A stretch of DNA of 64,000 bases from Camarhynchus parvulus (GCF_901933205.1 NC_044574.1:4672733-4736732); one strand, 5' to 3'; positions 1 through 13,034 are shown, counted from the first letter of the stretch. Made by a program: numbers and translations. The notes: generated from the letters alone by a model not told the origin.

Positions 1-120
1 ACAGTTCTGCAAATTAAATGAAATAATTATGCACAGTTTCAGACTGTAAAGTGTAAGCATCCTCATGTGATTGTTATCACTGCTTCACCATGATCCTGGT
101 TTCCATACATAGACAGTTAT

Positions 121-180
121 TTTAGCATATCAGGCATTTTGACACTTTTATTTAGTATATCAGGCATTTTGACATTTTTA
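121..180. repeat. 30-bp direct tandem duplication (2 copies)
   Basis: Positions 121-150 and 151-180 are head-to-tail copies of the same 30-base unit, which contains ATCAGGCATTTTGACA. They differ at only two positions, both C in the first copy and T in the second. This suggests a fairly recent slippage or unequal-exchange event. No coding meaning is apparent. Confidence 0.9.
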
Positions 181-370
181 TGGTGAGATGTTACAACTTG
201 AGGTGTTATCAGCAATAGATTCTGTTGAAATGTCCAACGCCAGTCTGGCAAACCAACTTAATAGCTAAAGTTAAAATTGTGGTTTTCAAACATAACCAAT
301 ATTTATTTCTATCACCTGAGATGATGTTTCCTGAAGTTCCTCCTAAATAAAGTAATATATTATTGGTTTT

Positions 371-400
371 GTTATTATTATTGTTGTTGTTGTTGTTTTT
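371..400. repeat. TTA/TTG trinucleotide microsatellite
   Basis: A short run of TTA triplets passes into TTG triplets and ends in a T tract. It is a short, imperfect simple repeat in AT-rich sequence. Confidence 0.8.
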
Positions 401-2530
401 TCTGTTAACTTTATTTATATTTCTTTGTACCTCAACAAAGGTTTAGCATCACCTCAGAAGTAGGATTTAAATAACCACCACCAATTAGAAGTTGAAGATG
501 ATTTTATATGAAATTAATTGATAATTTCTGATCCAAATCCCCAAGAGACAGACTGAATGCAGGCAGAAAACCTCCCTTGAGCAGATCAAATGCCCAGTGA
601 TGAGGACAAACTTGCACTTTTCCAGTCTCAGCATCCTTTTCACAGACAAATCCTTCAGAACTGTCAATTCAAGCTCCAACCAGAACCTACCTCACTCAGA
701 GGAAGCACATATTACCCATTTTTAATTCATTATCCCTCATTTCAGCTATAAGCTTTTGACTGCTTCACTGTGGTTAGATTGCTTCTTTTTTCTTTCTAAT
801 CTCTCACTTCCCCAGCCATTCACCCACTGCCTGTTTCATTTCTCTCTAATGCCATAGGTGAGCTGTTTTCACCTCCAGTGTTCTTAAGAACATTAGTTTG
901 CAAAAGGCTCCTTGCAAGACAGAATTATACAGACAAAAAAGAAGTCAGAAGCACTCACAGGAAAAAGAGATTACACTAGATGTCTTCATCCTGACACTTA
1001 AATAGAGCATGACACTCTTAAAATATTAGTAGAACATGGGACATCAAGAATACAGTAAAATATTTGTGTTCTATTAACAAAAATAAAAAGAGATGTGTAG
1101 GTGCACAAAGGGAGATTAAAAGCCAGGAATGACAGGGTGGGTTAGGAAAAAAAAAAGATCTGGTAAGGCAGTAATGCTATCATGTGGAGAAAACAGTATT
1201 GTACTTTATAACAGATGAAAGCTTCTGTCTCTGGCATGAAAGAGATAAAAAAGAAAAGCAATAAATTCTGCATAATCCAAACTCATTGTTCAAACCATGC
1301 ACCGCTCATTCCCTGTCACCAGCCAAAGGATAAACATCAGTGCTATGTATGTAAAGGCTGCTTTCATAAATATTTAAAAAGCACTACACTGAGTCAGTGC
1401 AGTAAATAATACCATATATTAAAATAGATGGAATATGTGAATTAAGGTCACTTGCTGGCACAAAGAATGGAGGCATCAATCTAAGCCTGCTCAACCCTGG
1501 GATCAGCAGATTCAGTTTTTTTCCTGCTCAAAGACACATTAAATGAAATATATAAGGAGGAAGAAGTTCAGGCCTGTGACCCTCTCAAATGCTGCTTCTC
1601 GTTCAAGAAGAGCTTACAGGGGCAAGGAAGAAAAAAAGTGAAATAAAAAGTTCTCCCCAAAATAAGCAGTTCCACATTTGGTCTCTTTCGTCTCCTGTCA
1701 TGTTTAGGGAATATTAAACCCTCTTTTTCTTCATGACATGTGAATTTCTAATCACATATCTAAGTAAATCAAGGATGATGTATTGTTTGTCTTTCCTGGC
1801 ACTCAATCTGAGTGAAGACAATTTCGATTTTTTTTCATGTAAATATATACAGCCTTGTATATTTGCACATGGGGAAATCTACTACAGGTAGGGTTAAATT
1901 GTCCTTGTATTTTTGAGGGATTTTTTTTAGTGTTAGCCAGTATTTCAAAATTAGAGAGAATGTCAGAAGGAATAAACATTAAAATAAATATTTTATTTGT
2001 TGCACATGAATTTTCTTCCATGTGTAACTTCACAGGCTGCAAATGAAAATGTTGCAGGCTGAGATTATTCAAATGCTCAACTGGAAGAGAGAGAGAGGGT
2101 CTTCAGTGGAAGAGAATTTTACCAGTAAATCATTCTTTGAGGAAGAAATAAATACAACGTTTTGAAGTGATTCTGCTAGAATGATATCCTTAATTTTAAC
2201 TACTGCAGATGTTGTTTACCATGTCTCTACCTCCCAAGCCCATCCTACAAAATAGTTACTACTCTGTCTTGGAAACAAAAATTACATCCTCTGAGGTTTG
2301 TGCATCATCATCCCCAGTACTGAATGTCAGTTGCTATTTTTGGTGTCATGGAAGAATACCCCCACAAAAAACCTGTACCCCTTACCACAGCTCCTTCACT
2401 GAGCAGGAAGTATCTTCAGCACAGTTAACAATTCCTCTGTTGCTGTAGGTAGGAGTAATGGAAAAAATCCAAACCAAAAACATGGGCGGTTGTCATGACT
2501 ATAAGGAGGCAAATGTACAAGGAAAAAAAT

Positions 2531-2622
2531 GGATTATTATATTATAATTAGATATAATATAATTGTATAAATAATATAAAATTATAATATAATTATATTT
2601 AAATTATATTATATTGTATTTA
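2531..2622. repeat. AT-rich low-complexity patch
   Basis: About 90 bases made almost only of A and T, with irregular TATAAT and AATTATA words. It has no regular period long enough to call a clean microsatellite. Confidence 0.75.
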
Positions 2623-5600
2623 TGAACAGATATCTAACAGATATTCTACACCTGCCTATTTATTTTCCTCCTTATCCGGGTGATTCCTGTATCAAACTCA
2701 TAAAAATTTGTAAATGTGTCAATGCATTTCTTTTAGAAAATTACTGATTTGAGAATGTCAGGGGATGAAATATTCACTGTCCACCCAGGGATAATGTCCC
2801 AATGGTTAATTTCACTCATCTTTAAAATGTTTCCCTTATTTCTGTTCTGAATATATCTCCCTCCAGCTTCCAGCCATGGTGTCTCATTATACTTTTGTCT
2901 TTTAGATCAAAGATGTCTCTCCCCTTAGAAATCTTTTTATGTTAATACTGATCATCCATAATTCTATAAGTTGAATTTTGATGTTATTGAAGCTGATTTG
3001 AGTTTTCATAACTTTTTTTTTTTTTTTTTATTCTTGCACTTAATGAATACAGGAACGTTAAGTTGCAATGCCTGACATATTTCATATTGCTTTATTTTAG
3101 TCTCTGCACCTGTTGGACAACCTGATGAACTACTGATAGTTTGGGGGGATTTCTAAATATCCCTGTCAGTAAATTTGTTTTTCTAAAATGTTTTCCAAAG
3201 CTTGCAAGACCCTGGAAAATCTCTTTTTATTGCCATAGCCAATAACCTTGTCATGGGATAACGTTTAAAATCCTCCTTTTTCTGCCTGAAGTGATATTAT
3301 ACTTTTAAAAGGGATGCACTTTAGAAAAAAAAAAAAGGTCGGTCCTTGGGACCTGGTAGGTAACAGGCCATGGAAAATAGTTTAAAGCTAAATCACATTA
3401 TGAAATTCAGCTAGTCAGTACAATTTTAATTTTGAAGAAACTGCTTGAAGGCAACCTCACACTGACCCACTTTCTTGCTGTCATTCCCTCAATAAAAATT
3501 GATAACACATTCTTGCCCTTGCAGAATTTCCATATTGAGGGAGGAAATTTAACTCCCTGCATGATTAATGGCCCAGGCAGGGCTCTATCAAACATGCAGC
3601 ATGCACTGGGATATTCAATGGCTCTGACAGCCCAGGAGTGATGATCCTTGGGAGGGGTGGAAAGCAGAGCGTGACAAAACTGCAGCTGCTGCTGCCTCCT
3701 GCCACATCAATAAAATGGCACCACACAACAAATGGGACTCCTGACCTCATCACTTACAGTGGAGCAGATCATTTGTATAAACAAGTTATTTAGGTGCTTT
3801 AATGTACTTTGTGGTTGATTAATAGGGCTTCCCTTCACCTTTTGCACATCGGATTCCAGAGAGTGTTTCAGAAGGGAGAGAAGCAAGGCACAGGCCTGGG
3901 GGTGAAGCAGCATGCTGGAAATTGCAGTTCTGTGCAGAGCTTTTCTGCACATCTTCAGTTCTAAATTGGGCAAAGGACATATTTGCTAAGGCTTCACCTT
4001 AAGAAAGTGTCATTCATGAATATGCCTGTAGGTGCTACAGAAATACTCCAGAAATGCCAATTTCATGGCAGACTTTTTGTATGTGATAGTGTGAGACTTG
4101 TGCCAAGAAGCACAGCAACCTAATTTTCAAACCAGCTCAGCTGGTATTTGCTCTTCTGACTACAGATATCTGTTCTCCTAGCAAACCATTAAATAGCTTT
4201 CATCGTGCTTTAGGTAATTTTTCTCTTTTTTTTCATCTTATTTTGGAATTTGAAAACATGGGAGAAAACAGAGCAGTTCCTGTTACAGCCAGAGCTGATC
4301 TGGAATGTTGTGCTGTGTGCATTCCTAGCAAACCAGGATTTGCAATAAAGGCAATGTTTTATTGGAGCAATGATTTAAACTAATGTTTTCCAAAACGGCA
4401 AAGTGTTCTGTGCCCATCTGTTTGACTTGCAAGGAATGAATTTTCAAAGGTCATTCCAGGTATCCCAGGATTTCAAGCTGTCATCAGTTTCTGAAGTATG
4501 AGGCAGGGAGATGATTCAAAGGCAGGGCTGTCTGGTTTCTGGGTAATTCCCATTATGCAGGGAACTCTTTCCCTCCAAAGAACTCTGCCTAAGCCAGTTA
4601 AAGAGCTACCATGCACCAGGCAGCCTGTTCCTCTTCCTGAAAATAACAAATGCCTGCACTTATTTTAATTTTTTAAAGAAACTTTTAGGTTTGGTTTTTT
4701 TTTTTGCCTTGGGTTTGTTTTCTTTGGTTTTGGTTTTTAGAAATTTTGAGATTCTGTTTCAATTTAGATCAAAGCTATTTAAATAATTTCTGATTTTTGT
4801 CTACTGGAAAAAATACAGCATTAATGAGGTAGGTAAGATTCTATATTCACTTTGCAGCCTTTATTTCTGTCCTTCTCTTTAGACCTAGATTTTGGAAAGT
4901 CTGGTTAATTCTCTTGCTTTTGTTTTTCCTATAGTTTCTTGGCACTGTTCAAAGTCAAAAGAGGATATTGCTGAACAAGACAATAAAATCTGTTCTTAAG
5001 TTCCAGCTCCAGCTAGAGAAAAAAAGAGCTTAGACAACTGTCAGGAGTACCTGTTCCTGTCCATTATCAATTATAAATCTTGTACAATATAATTATAAAA
5101 TTAATTTTAAAATAAGGTTTCTTACCTATACAGTCCAAGGCATTTAGGGAGGCTCTTTGGATCCACATCTCTTAAAATAGCTGCAAGAACAAGTAGACTG
5201 CATTATGCACTCATGTGAAGCATTATTTTATATATTTTCATATTTTGCTTAATTTTTGGTGCTATTTTTATTTAATATTTTGCCCTTACATTAAAGCAAG
5301 AGTGAAACATTTTGTATTTTTCCCTACTTCACAGTAGTTGGATTATATGTGAAGAAATACTGGTCTGCAATTTAAGCTACTCCAACTTATTCAGGTCTTC
5401 ATATTCTCAGTAGTTTACCTTTCCTTCCACAATCCATGCAATGTACTATTTATCCCCCAGCAAAATTCTCACTCCACTCCCCCAGTGTGTAATTTTCAAG
5501 GAAATGTCTCCTCGCTTGGTGGAAGCCTTACGATTAACCAATGAACCACATTAACTGGAATGTGTTTATCTTTCACAGAAATGCAGGAGGAGAAAAAAAA

Positions 5601-5940
5601 CCAGATTATGTTCTTGGTTGAAGGAAGAAAAATGACCTCTGGGAAAGGCTGTCCATTCAATGCTCTGTTGGTCTGTCCATGTTCCTGATGCCTCAGGTTT
5701 TGGCTTTTATATTTTTCAGATTCTGTGCTGCTTTAGTGTGTGGGTTTGGGTTTCATATGAGGGGATGGTGAGCTCTCTGCACAGAGCAGGGAGACAAAAC
5801 AATTCCTTCTCCAGCTGGGGACCAAGGACAAATGATCCAAATCTCAGGCCCAAGAGCACAAACACCGTGGGCTGAAGAGAGAAAAACAAGAAGGATGGGA
5901 CTGCAGGGGCTAAAGCTGGAATTGGAGAATTAACCCCAAT

Positions 5941-5967
5941 ATGCAAATGGAGCAGAACTGATCAAAG
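5941..5967 (+). promoter_or_regulatory. LTR promoter remnant: octamer plus decayed TATA box
   Basis: The canonical POU-factor octamer ATGCAAAT at 5941-5948 precedes the place where the sister LTR has TATAAAAG. In this copy that element reads GATCAAAG, so the TATA box looks lost. The octamer is kept in both copies. A promoter role is inferred from position within the LTR. Confidence 0.55.
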
Positions 5968-6074
5968 TGAGAGACTCTGTGAGTGGTCGTGCTTTTGTGA
6001 CCATTTTGGTTCATCTTGGGTGCAGCCCTGGCTGGGCTCTTGTGCTGCCCAAGGTGCATCCATTGAAGCCTCCT

Positions 6075-6080
6075 AATAAA
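6075..6080 (+). terminator. LTR polyadenylation signal AATAAA
   Basis: A perfect AATAAA lies about 68 bases before the LTR 3' end, and the sister copy conserves it at the matching place. This is the expected position of a retroviral R-region poly(A) signal. Confidence 0.65.
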
Positions 6081-6398
6081 TCCCTACTTTATTCTTTAGC
6101 TCTGTCTAGTCTCTGTTCTAGGTCAGCCTTCACAAGGCACCATTCCCCCTCTAGAACAAAGCAAAACTCACCTTCCTCCTAAGTCCATAAGATTTCTTGT
6201 AGCTGCAGATAATGGGCCCACAAGGATCTTACTAATTCTGATGGTTGGCAGGGCTCTGAAAATCAGCAGTTTTGCCTTTCAGTCTTTTGCTCCATCTCTG
6301 GATGCCAGGGAAGATGAGCAAGAGCAACCAAGCAGAGCTGGGCTGCTCAGCGCTGCTCTGAATTGCTGCTGCCTTGGTTGCCTGCTTCCTTTCCTTTC

Positions 6399-6796
6399 TG
6401 TCACCATCACAGTTTCTGAAAAATTCTCTTTGCCCAGGATTCCTCCCCTGGGAAGCTGAGAAGCCTCAGAGAAAAAGGAAAACAATACTATCTCATTTGC
6501 TTCTCTTGTGTTTTGCTGGTTTGGAATGTGGTTGGAGATCGTTTATCCAGCATGTGAATTGTTTTGACTTAATGACCAGTCACAGCCAGCTGTGTTGAGG
6601 CTCTGGAGAGAGTCACAAGTTTTTCATTAGTATCTTGTTAAGCCTTCTGTAAGTATCCATTCTGAATAGAATAGAATAGAATAGAATAGAATAGAATAGA
6701 ATAGAATAGAATAGAATAGAATAGAATAGAATAGCCTTCTAAGAATATGGAGTCAGATTCATTCCTCTTCCATTTGGGGACCCCAAAAATACCACA
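6399..6796 (+). mobile_element. Solo LTR, family A copy 1 (class II/ERVK-like)
   Basis: This 398-bp element begins TGTCACCATCA and ends ATACCACA. It is flanked by a perfect 6-bp direct repeat CCTTTC at 6393-6398 and 6797-6802. A 6-bp target duplication is characteristic of class II (ERVK, betaretrovirus-like) elements. Three other copies occur in the window, at 9647, 13136 and 32747. Shared landmarks include GGGAAGCTGAGA near the 5' end, an ACTCTGG..GAGTCA word in the middle, and GGAGTCAGATTCAT near the 3' end. The centre holds a large AATAG pentamer array that the other copies lack. There is no internal viral region. Confidence 0.9.
6664..6734. repeat. (AATAG)n pentanucleotide microsatellite inside LTR A1
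   Basis: About 14 uninterrupted AATAG units occupy the point where the unexpanded family-A copy has a TTTAGTATAG-like word followed by AT-rich sequence and AATAAA. Neither the AATAAA nor the AT-rich stretch remains in this copy. Perfect purity implies recent expansion, so the locus is probably length-polymorphic. Confidence 0.95.
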
Positions 6797-9646
6797 CCTT
6801 TCCTCCTTCTATCCTGGGAAGAGCCCACTGGGTGCTGGGTGTGTGGTGAGCTCTGGGCAGGACTGACCCACATTTCCTCTGTTTTCCCGCTCCTGGATTT
6901 TTCCTAGGTGGTGTTTGCACAACCTGTGCCTGTCTCTGGACTGAGGAGCACTGACCTTTAGTGTTCACATAAATACCCAGCTGTGTACTAAACCTTCTGA
7001 GTGTTCTGTATTGATCTTCACATCATCCCAAGTGTTTTATCAGGCAGTAACATCACCTGCTTGGGAAAGCTCTTTGTCTTCTCTGGTGCTCACCTCTCCT
7101 CACTGCGTGGTGGCTAAATCATGACAGAACCTAAACATCCTGGTTGCTGTTTGTGCAATCAATATTCATTTGCACAGCCAATATTCCTGGTACTGCTGTA
7201 GTCAGGGGTCAGGGCCTGGCGCAGCTTTCAGCACAGGAGGGGCAGCTCTTTCCTGGAATTGTCATTACTCTGCTCTGTGATCTTCTCATCAGGAAGCTGC
7301 TGTGTTTCACATGTTCCTGGCAGTGTAAGCAGAGAGGAGCTCAGACCAATACCTAGATGAAAACACAGCTTGATTTTGCAGTTAGTGACTGGGTCTGAAA
7401 CCAGAAGCTTGTATTCTCTTTTAACCCTCATCCCAGCTCTGCTTTTAGGTAGTTCTTCCTGTCACACTGTCAGAGGATCTATTAATTCAGTTGCTACAGA
7501 GAGCAGGAGATATCTGTCAGCACAGATGCTTTACTGCAGCACCATCCATTTTAACTAAGGATGAATGAATTAATATTTCTGATTCAGTTATGCAATCTTT
7601 GCAGACAAGTGCTGCCTCCTGCTCTGAGACCTCCATTGAAAAAGGAGTACCTGGCTAAGCAGGAATGTAGTAAACACAGTCCTGCTGCCTGGGTGTATTT
7701 TAAAGAGATTTACTGTGGCTGCAGGTAAAGGAGAGAGAGCTTTCAATATTACACTAAAAGTATTTGCATCTAAAGTATGTTTTTCTCATCCTGCTCACAG
7801 CCAGGAGAACAATTAGTTTATAATGCAGTCATAAAGATTTGCTGGCAGTATATCAGGTGCTTTGGGATGGGGAAGTTGGTCCAGCTGCACTGGAGCTACT
7901 TGCACAGTCTTGTACAGCTTCTGCTTCTGTAGACTTTTCCTGTTAGAAAAGGAAGAAGAAAAATCCCAGTAGTCTTTCAAAATCTTGAAAGGGAATTTCA
8001 GTCAGGTTTGTCACTACATCGGTGTTGTCCTGTTTAAAGAAACTTCTTGGTGAAATCATTCCTGAAGGTGGAGTGAAATGTCCTTTATTTCCCATCCTTT
8101 ATACTCAACTCTGGCCCTGGGGAATCTGCAGCTGCTCCTGTGCTGTGCAGGAATGATTGATCCATGAACCAGCATGAGATGTCATGACCATGGCACCCCA
8201 GCCCTGCAAATCAAGTGATAAATCTTGCTGCTCCAACATGACCCTGCATTTGTGACCATTTCCTCTTGCTGTACCTTCATTTTTCCCAGAGATGAGTCAC
8301 ACTGTGTTTTTGTGAGGTTGTGACCACCAGCCTGGATAATTGTTTTTTCTCCCTGGCCTATTCCTGCAGTTTTCCTACTCAATTTCATTTACCTGGTAAT
8401 GAGGGGAAGAGGCAGGACAGGTTTTAGTGTTTCACCAGCAAGTTTCAGGGTAAGGCTGATGTTTTTGTTTCTAACTCAGCCCTGCAAGTAACATCTTGCA
8501 TTACAGAGCTCATGTGATTTAAGTTACATGGGGGAGTTTATTGTGCCATATCCAATTCTTTGCAACTCTGTAGATGAGGAGTTAGAAAGGTAAATAAAGC
8601 AAAACAAAAACAAACTAAGACAAAACAAAAGCAAACTGAAGAAAATAATTGGAACACAACTGAAAGTATTTTTCTGCCAGTATTTGCAACTCTACTCACT
8701 TTTACAGGAGCTGTGGGCAAACAAAATTCTAATTTGAAAATAAAGGGAGGGGAAATCCAAGCACTAGGGATGAATGCACACATTGGCATTTTAATCTGTA
8801 TTCACACAGAAATTGTAGATCCTCTGAGACCTCACAGCCCTGTGGGAACCAGCAGCAACAGGGCAGGAGAGATTTTGCATAAGATAAGAAGGAAAATATT
8901 AAACTCAGAGGGAGAAATAAATTGAAAGTTGTTGTAACATCATAAAAAGCAAGGGAGCAGACAGGTGAGAATCATGTACATTTTTTTTATGTTGACTGAG
9001 GCACATCTTATGACATCAGTTTTAACACCTGAATAGCAAAAATGCAAATAGAATTCTTGCTCAAATATGCAGAGAAAAAACAAAAAGAATAAGAGGGAAT
9101 TGCCCTGGTCTCTGGTCTGTCTGATATTACCTTTTAGATATTCACAGGACTAATTCACAGCCCAGTGCTGCTTACAGAACACAGCTTTACAGACCCCATC
9201 CTGAGGATAATTCAGCAGAGAGAATTTGGGTCAAATATCAGGAGCAAAAAGACTGTCAGGGCTACACTGGGATATATTGACCAGGCAAGCTGGGGAGTTC
9301 CAACATGGGAGATCATCATGAACAGATTATACAAAAACCTCTTATGGATGATGGCAATAACTGAACCTACTTTAAAGAATACAAAAACCTGCTCTTTTTG
9401 GCCCTTACAAATGTATAGTTCCATATTTCTGTCTGATCTGGAATAAAATAGGAAACCATTAGAAAATTCAAACAAAGATAAAAAAAAAAAAGGCCAGCAA
9501 GTGCAATGTAATTTATTCTCAAGTACTTTGCTTCCCTTCACAGCATCTTCTTTAGCAGCCCATCTCCATGAAAAGCCTCTCTCTGCCTCATTTCCTCCTG
9601 AGGAGGAAAACATTAAAAGAGAGAGGGTCTGTTCTGAGTGTTCCTA
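6797..9646. other. Unique non-coding sequence between LTRs
   Basis: No gene or classified repeat was recognised. The stretch is mixed in composition and a little GC-richer than the window average around 6800-7400 and 8050-8500. An A12 tract lies at 9481-9492. Open frames are short and unsupported. The piece 9165-9470 could be an old unclassified repeat, but I cannot assign it. Confidence 0.5.
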
Positions 9647-10064
9647 TGGTGTATTTTCAGATGCCCGATGATAGAAGGAATGATGAATCTGACTCCATGT
9701 TCTCAGAAGGCTAATTTATTATTTTATGATACCATATTATAAAAAAAGAATACTGTACTAAACTATACTAAAGAATACAGAAAGGATACTTACAGAAGGC
9801 TTAAAAGATAATAATGAAAACTCGTGACTCTCTCCAGAGTCCCAGCCCAGCTTGGCCCTGGTTGGCCAATGAGTGAAAACAACTCACACCAGAATCCAAT
9901 GAAACAATCACCTGTGGGTAAACAATCTCCAAACACATTCCAAAGCAGCCAAACACAGGAGAAGCAAATGAGATAAGAATTGTTTTCATTTTTCTCTGAG
10001 GCTTCTCATCTTCCCAGGAGAAAATCCCAGGCAAAGAGATTTTTCAGAAAATATGATGGTGACA
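9647..10064 (-). mobile_element. Solo LTR, family A copy 2 (class II/ERVK-like)
   Basis: This is a 418-bp copy in reverse orientation. Read on the minus strand it begins TGTCACCATCA and ends ATACACCA. It is flanked by a perfect 6-bp target duplication TTCCTA at 9641-9646 and 10065-10070. It is the least expanded of the four copies: its AT-rich segment (about 9717-9775) is short and still has AATAAA on the minus strand just before the conserved TTAGCCTTCT word. It is therefore the best guide to the ancestral arrangement. Confidence 0.92.
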
Positions 10065-10712
10065 TTCCTATAAAAAAGAACACACAATCCACTCAACTAC
10101 AAGGTTTCTGGCACCTTCTTATTGTCTTGGGTTTTTGCCATTCCCCCTTTTCTCAGTATAGAGATATGCCACAATTTTTTTTTTTTGGTTCCTGTTCAAA
10201 ATTCAAAGGGTACAGCCCCTGGATATGGTGTTCATTTACCAATAATTTCCCTGTAGTGCAATATCTTCAATTTTTTGCATGTGCAACAGCAGATTTCTCT
10301 TTCCAAAGGACCTTTTTAAATTTTGGTCACTCTACTACTTCACATTAGCAAATCTTAGGTGTTCTGCATTGCAGCATTCCCTTGTAAGATCTCTCCCTTG
10401 ATTAGCTGCATAGGGAATGTGGATCTAAACTTTTACTTTGCAATACATTTAAATTAATTATCTATAGTAGATAATGGGATCAGCAGTCTGGGTATGTGTA
10501 TTAGAGAATTAGCACCTGGCATAGTCATGGTGGGGGGTTTTAAGGGTTTTAGTTGTTAATTTAAGCTGTCACTATGAAAGTACTTCAAAAAATAGGTATT
10601 GGACATGCAGTTCTACATTTGCCAGCTCAATACATTTATGTTCCCCAAAATACTCCTGCTATAATGTTATTTTCTCCCATGAGACTACATGAATGAGTAA
10701 AAATTTCTCATA
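10065..10712. other. Unique non-coding spacer
   Basis: No feature was recognised in this stretch beyond a T tract at about 10175-10186. Confidence 0.5.
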
Positions 10713-10875
10713 AAATCATAGAATCTTTGAGGAAAAGATCTCTAAGATCTTTGAGTCCAACCATCAACCTAACACTGTAAGGTCCAGCCCTAAACTCTGT
10801 CCCCAAGCACCACATCTTCCCATTTCTTGGACATTCCAGGGCCACCCTGTTCAATGCTCCCCCAGTCCTTGCTCA
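10713..10875 (-). mobile_element. CR1 LINE 3' fragment
   Basis: The left edge has AATCATAGAATC, the complement of the CR1 3' tail ATTCTATGATT. It is followed by a diverged AAGATCTTTGAGTCCAACCATCAA block and a CCCCAAGCACCACATC block, which are typical of avian CR1 3' ends read backwards. The piece is 5'-truncated, as most CR1 insertions are, and contains no reverse transcriptase. Confidence 0.8.
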
Positions 10876-12868
10876 CATGAGCAAATTCTTTGTTCCAGGT
10901 GGTGTCCAGCCATACCTGCAGTCTTCACAGATTTCAGATTGTTCCCTTTGCTGGACTCCACAATTTGCATTGCATCTTCTTCCAAGGGAAAAACAGTGGA
11001 GCTGTGATTTGGCAGTTCCAATTCTCTAAACATCTCTTCCCTGGTCTTCTCTGGTTTCAGAAAAGATTTGCTCCTGGGTTTCTGCCTTTCTACAACAATT
11101 ACAGTAGAATTGATGTAGCAGAGCTCTGGGGTAAAAATGCATGTGTAAAATATTTCCCAGTCTTAGGATGGCAAAGACAAGATCAAGCCTAAGTCACTAA
11201 TTATAGATAAACTAGAAGGGAGAGATTAATTTAATGTAAGTTGTTTTTATATTAAAATTCACACTGTGCTTTGGATGCATGAGAGGAAAAGGAATGCAAG
11301 AGAATTTCCATCCAGAAAACATTGAGAGCTTCTGCCTGTATTGATCCAGATTTACTGCTATGGTGTGAAGCAGTGCACAATCCTTAGAACACACTGAGTG
11401 TTCACTGAGTGCATGGCACACCGCTTGCACTCCTTTACTCCAATTCTGAGGCCAGGACCCACCTGTATTTCAGAGAGGTAAAAAAGGGCTTGGAATTCCG
11501 TCCCTCCCCAGGTGATGTGGTGACACTGGAATACTCACTGGGGGGATATTGACTCAGGGCTCACTGGTGTTCATCCCTAAGTCATCACCTGTGGGACTGA
11601 GAAGTGACCAACACCTCTGGGCTGCTCTGCAGAGAGCTGCCATGCTTGGCTGCACATCATTAAATGTATGGATTCAGTGCACACAGGCTGGAGAGCTGGA
11701 GGTTTTACCACTAATGCAGGAAGACAGCAATCCGCAGAAGGAGTTCAGGCTTGAAGCTGGGCAGTTGCCTGATCAATTTGTGAGATCACAAAGAGGTGAA
11801 GAGAATACTACTTTTGTTTTCAGGGTGTTTTGTTTGGATGTATTCTCTTTTTACCTGCTGTGTAGACCAGCAGATCTTTTCTGATTGCATTGTCTCTGTG
11901 CAGCCATTCCTCCCTGCAAACACTCTCAGATGACTTACGCTTGCAGATTTTTTGTGAACACTTTACAAGGGAAAATATTTCAGATGACAGTGACCTTGCA
12001 GCTAAAGCCATGTAAAAGTCAGCAGGTTTTGTTAGCTGGGATGTCTGCACGTGTTGCATTTTGGGTTTGGTTTGCATGGATTCATACCAGCTGAGCTACA
12101 GGTTCACACAAGACATCAAAACCCGCTCCAAATCTCCCCTTTTATTCTGGCTTCACAGTGAAACCATCATAAACACTTGGCTCCTCTATTTGAAAATAAA
12201 AATCATGACTAACCACTGCTTTCGTCCAGCTTTATGCCATTTCTAACTCCACTGATTTCAGTGCCGACCTGATTTCAGAGGAGGAAATTGACATAAACTT
12301 AAAATGATACAACATAAAATCAGATCCCTCAGGCTTAAAAGATGCAGTGCAATGATGTCTGTTTGTTGACCTTTGTGAAATGAACATGGAGATTTTGGTT
12401 GAGTCTCTATCTGCAGCACAGAGTCAGCTCTGAAGCCACCATCACTAATGCACCTCTGTGCAGAGCAAGGGCTCAGCAGAAATAGACTCCTCTACTCCAC
12501 CAGGACAAGTCTAAGGGACACTGTCATCTATCTTAGGAGAAGAGGCCACCTCAGGGGTCATCAAACACTGCATTCTGCATCCATATCACACACACAGAAA
12601 AAAAATATTTTATGCATTGAAAATCTTTGCCTTAAAGAAGATTTTGTTGTTGTTTCTTTTTGCTTGGCAATAATCCTCTCCAGCTATCACACAGGTCAGT
12701 GAAAAAGCTTTGGCAAGGACCTTAGGGAATGGCTTTAGTTTGTTTTTCACCTTTCAGTTCTTTGACATGAACAATAAAATATTCAGACTATGAACAAAGA
12801 AGCAATATTCCACAACTTGCAGGATAAACCTGCCATGAGAACTGTTCATGCATTGGAGCTACGTGAAC
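10876..12868. other. Unique non-coding sequence
   Basis: No gene or repeat was recognised. Open frames of 100 to 111 codons at 10890 and 11549 have no recognisable domain, overlap frames on the other strand and are taken as chance. Confidence 0.5.
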
Positions 12869-13034
12869 ATCACAGAATCATGGAATGGTTTGGGCTGGAA
12901 GGGACCTTAAAGATCATCCCATTCCAACTCCTGCCATGGGCAGAGACATCTTCCACTATCCCAGGCTGCTCCAAGCCCTGTCCAAGCTGGCCTTGGACAC
13001 TCCAAGGGAAGGAACAGCCACAGCTTCCCTAGGC
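12869..13034 (-). mobile_element. CR1 LINE 3' fragment
   Basis: It starts with CACAGAATCATGGAATGG followed by TTTGGGCTGGAAGGGACC, the complement of the classic avian CR1 3' end. Downstream words TGCCATGGGCAGAGACATC and CCAGGCTGCTCCAAGCCC are also diagnostic. It is 5'-truncated at about 165 bp. It lies about 100 bp upstream of family-A LTR copy 3. Confidence 0.92.

Larger units (their letters stand above)
1..5685. other. Unique AT-rich non-coding sequence
   Basis: No gene, RNA gene or recognisable transposon was found in this stretch. The open frames are all short (under 90 codons), overlap on both strands and show no domain. It contains a 30-bp tandem duplication near the start, a TTA/TTG run around 371-400, an AT-only patch at 2531-2622, a 17-base T tract at 3013-3029, a 12-base A tract at 3325-3336 and a T/G-rich patch at 4687-4739. 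The segment 3540-3980 is somewhat GC-richer but was not identified. Confidence 0.6.
5686..6142 (+). mobile_element. Solo LTR, family B copy 1 (class I ERV-like)
   Basis: This 457-bp element begins TGATGCC and ends GGCACCA, an imperfect inverted terminal pair of the TG...CA type. It is flanked by a 4-bp direct repeat TTCC at 5682-5685 and 6143-6146, the target duplication length typical of class I (gammaretrovirus-like) elements. A second copy in opposite orientation at 53166-53621 aligns along its whole length and confirms both ends. It has an octamer ATGCAAAT at 5941, a degenerate TATA position near 5960 and an AATAAA at 6075. No internal retroviral sequence follows, so this is a solo LTR, presumably left by LTR-LTR recombination. 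The family name was not determined. Confidence 0.85.

Noticed and set aside
5967..6182. Frame in LTR B similar to one near 53051-53311
   Set aside because: The two proteins resemble each other only because both are translations of the family-B LTR; LTRs of this kind do not encode a protein here.
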